Below the pieces are notes generated by a model. That model saw nothing but the letters and a program-made list of their open reading frames with translations. It did no database searches and was not told where the DNA came from. A program made the translations under genes and the position numbers. A DNA stretch of 64,000 nt from Clostridiales bacterium oral taxon 876 str. F0540. GTDB lineage: Bacteria; Bacillota; Clostridia; Clostridiales; Clostridiaceae. Location of the stretch: positions 214,653 through 278,652 of the forward strand of contig KE993473.1 of assembly GCA_000466585.1 (NCBI GenBank). Direction: 5' to 3'. Numbering within the stretch: position 1 is the stretch's first letter; every line of letters starts with the position of its first letter. Below, one piece after another: positions 63,210-64,000 of this stretch.

Positions 63210-64000
63210 GATGCATCTATAGCTTTTTGTACATATCCTTTACTTTCATTCAATAGCTTTCTTGCACTTTCTTTATCTAATCCTGTTTTAATCATGACGA
63301 CGCTTAACTTAACATCAAAATTCGTTTCATTTAAAACCTTAACTACATTTTCTTCACTTTCATCTGTAGCCATCATTGTTATTCTCTTTGCTCTGGCAAC
63401 AAGCTTCTCATTTGTAGATTGAACATCTATCATAAGATTGCTGTATACCTTGCCAAGCTTAACCATAGTTCCTGTAGTTAACATATTAAGAACCATCTTT
63501 TGTGCTGTTCCGGACTTCATTCTTGTTGATCCCATAATAACTTCCGGGCCTACAACTACAGATATTGGAACATCAGCAATTTTAGCCATTTCACTTTCCG
63601 GATTCATTGTAACACATATAACTGCTGCCCCTACCTCTTTAGCATACTCCATTCCGCCAATAACATAAGGGGTTCTGCCTGATGCGGCAATTCCGCAAAT
63701 AACATCTTTTTCTGTTAAATTCTTTTCAATTAAATCAGTTTTTCCTAGTTCCTTATTGTCTTCTGCACCTTCAACAGCCTTAAATATTGCTGTATGACCT
63801 CCAGCTATCAGCCCCTGGACTAGATCAAAAGAAACACCATAAGTTGGAGGACACTCTGAAGCATCAAGTATGCCCAGTCTTCCGCTGGTCCCTGCTCCCG
63901 TATAGATAAGTCTTCCGCCTCTAGATAATCTGTCTGAAATTACGTCTACAGCTTTAGCTATGCTTTCCTTTGCTTCACCAACCGCTTCTGCTACCTTTTT
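63203..64000 (-). CDS. murQ: N-acetylmuramic acid 6-phosphate etherase, 3' part
   Basis: The C-terminal 265 residues of MurQ; the start lies beyond the window. The enzyme removes lactate from MurNAc 6-phosphate to give GlcNAc 6-phosphate in cell-wall recycling. The SIS-domain motifs are clear: IYTGAGTSGRLGILDASECPPTYG, CGIAASGRTPYVIGG and STRMKSGTAQKMVLNMLTT. The frame is open without interruption to the window edge. Confidence 0.93.
   Translation of the reverse strand, partial: KKVAEAVGEAKESIAKAVDVISDRLSRGGRLIYTGAGTSGRLGILDASECPPTYGVSFDLVQGLIAGGHTAIFKAVEGAEDNKELGKTDLIEKNLTEKDVICGIAASGRTPYVIGGMEYAKEVGAAVICVTMNPESEMAKIADVPISVVVGPEVIMGSTRMKSGTAQKMVLNMLTTGTMVKLGKVYSNLMIDVQSTNEKLVARAKRITMMATDESEENVVKVLNETNFDVKLSVVMIKTGLDKESARKLLNESKGYVQKAIDASK

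Noticed and set aside
63022..63216. Open frame of 64 codons on the minus strand after murQ
   Set aside because: It starts inside the murQ coding end and its first 12 residues are the translation of the terminator hairpin. No ribosome binding site fits an internal start.

Overview
The window comes from a low-GC Gram-positive anaerobe of the Clostridium type. Signs of this are the AT-rich sequence, strong AGGAGG ribosome binding sites, S-box (SAM) riboswitches, U-tailed hairpin terminators, an LPXTG-anchored amylase, an arginine deiminase operon and an apparent HesB-like selenoprotein gene. No rRNA, tRNA, CRISPR array or prophage was recognised.

Layout. 0-5 kb: an intracellular GH13 maltodextrin hydrolase, an AraC-type regulator, a holin-fold membrane protein and small hypothetical genes. 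4.4-11.7 kb: two nitroreductase-like proteins, a methyltransferase, an APC amino acid permease, and a ROK regulator/MFS pair. 11.8-17 kb: a gluconate locus (RpiR regulator, gluconokinase, GntP permease, 6-phosphogluconate dehydrogenase). 17-22.4 kb: small proteins, a methyltransferase, a DesK/NarL-type two-component system, an acetyltransferase. 22.5-27 kb: two divergent SAM riboswitches, one driving an M20 amidohydrolase and the other metNIQ. 27-36.6 kb: a TRIC-like channel, an OmpR-type two-component system, a glycosyltransferase, a REP-associated tyrosine transposase (RAYT) among five copies of a short GGGACGGTTAAC repeat, a chemoreceptor and an amidohydrolase. 36.7-41 kb: a soluble chemoreceptor and the arginine deiminase genes arcC-arcA-arcB. 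41.4-41.7 kb: a HesB/IscA-like gene with an in-frame TGA. 41.8-49.9 kb: a long ECF sigma factor with two ABC exporters, divergent from a GntR/ABC operon. 50-62.7 kb: a starch/maltodextrin locus (GH65 phosphorylase, LacI regulator, MalEFG-type importer, and a wall-anchored amylopullulanase broken by one frameshift). The window ends inside murQ.

How the genes work together. The surface amylopullulanase would cut starch or pullulan, the MalEFG-type importer would take up the products, and the GH65 phosphorylase and GH13 enzyme would split them inside. LacI-type operators lie by malE, the phosphorylase gene and the amylopullulanase. The gluconate genes convert gluconate to 6-phosphogluconate and then ribulose 5-phosphate. 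The arc genes make ATP from arginine.

The most unusual features are: (i) a repeated leader of about 85 nt (four loci, tandem in two) with two covarying hairpins, a probable pseudoknot and a terminal Shine-Dalgarno sequence, flanked by GGAG(G) repeats; (ii) the selenoprotein gene, with a good bSECIS candidate and a CsoR/CstR-like operator; (iii) the RAYT gene and its repeat family, one copy of which supplies the stop codon of a neighbour.
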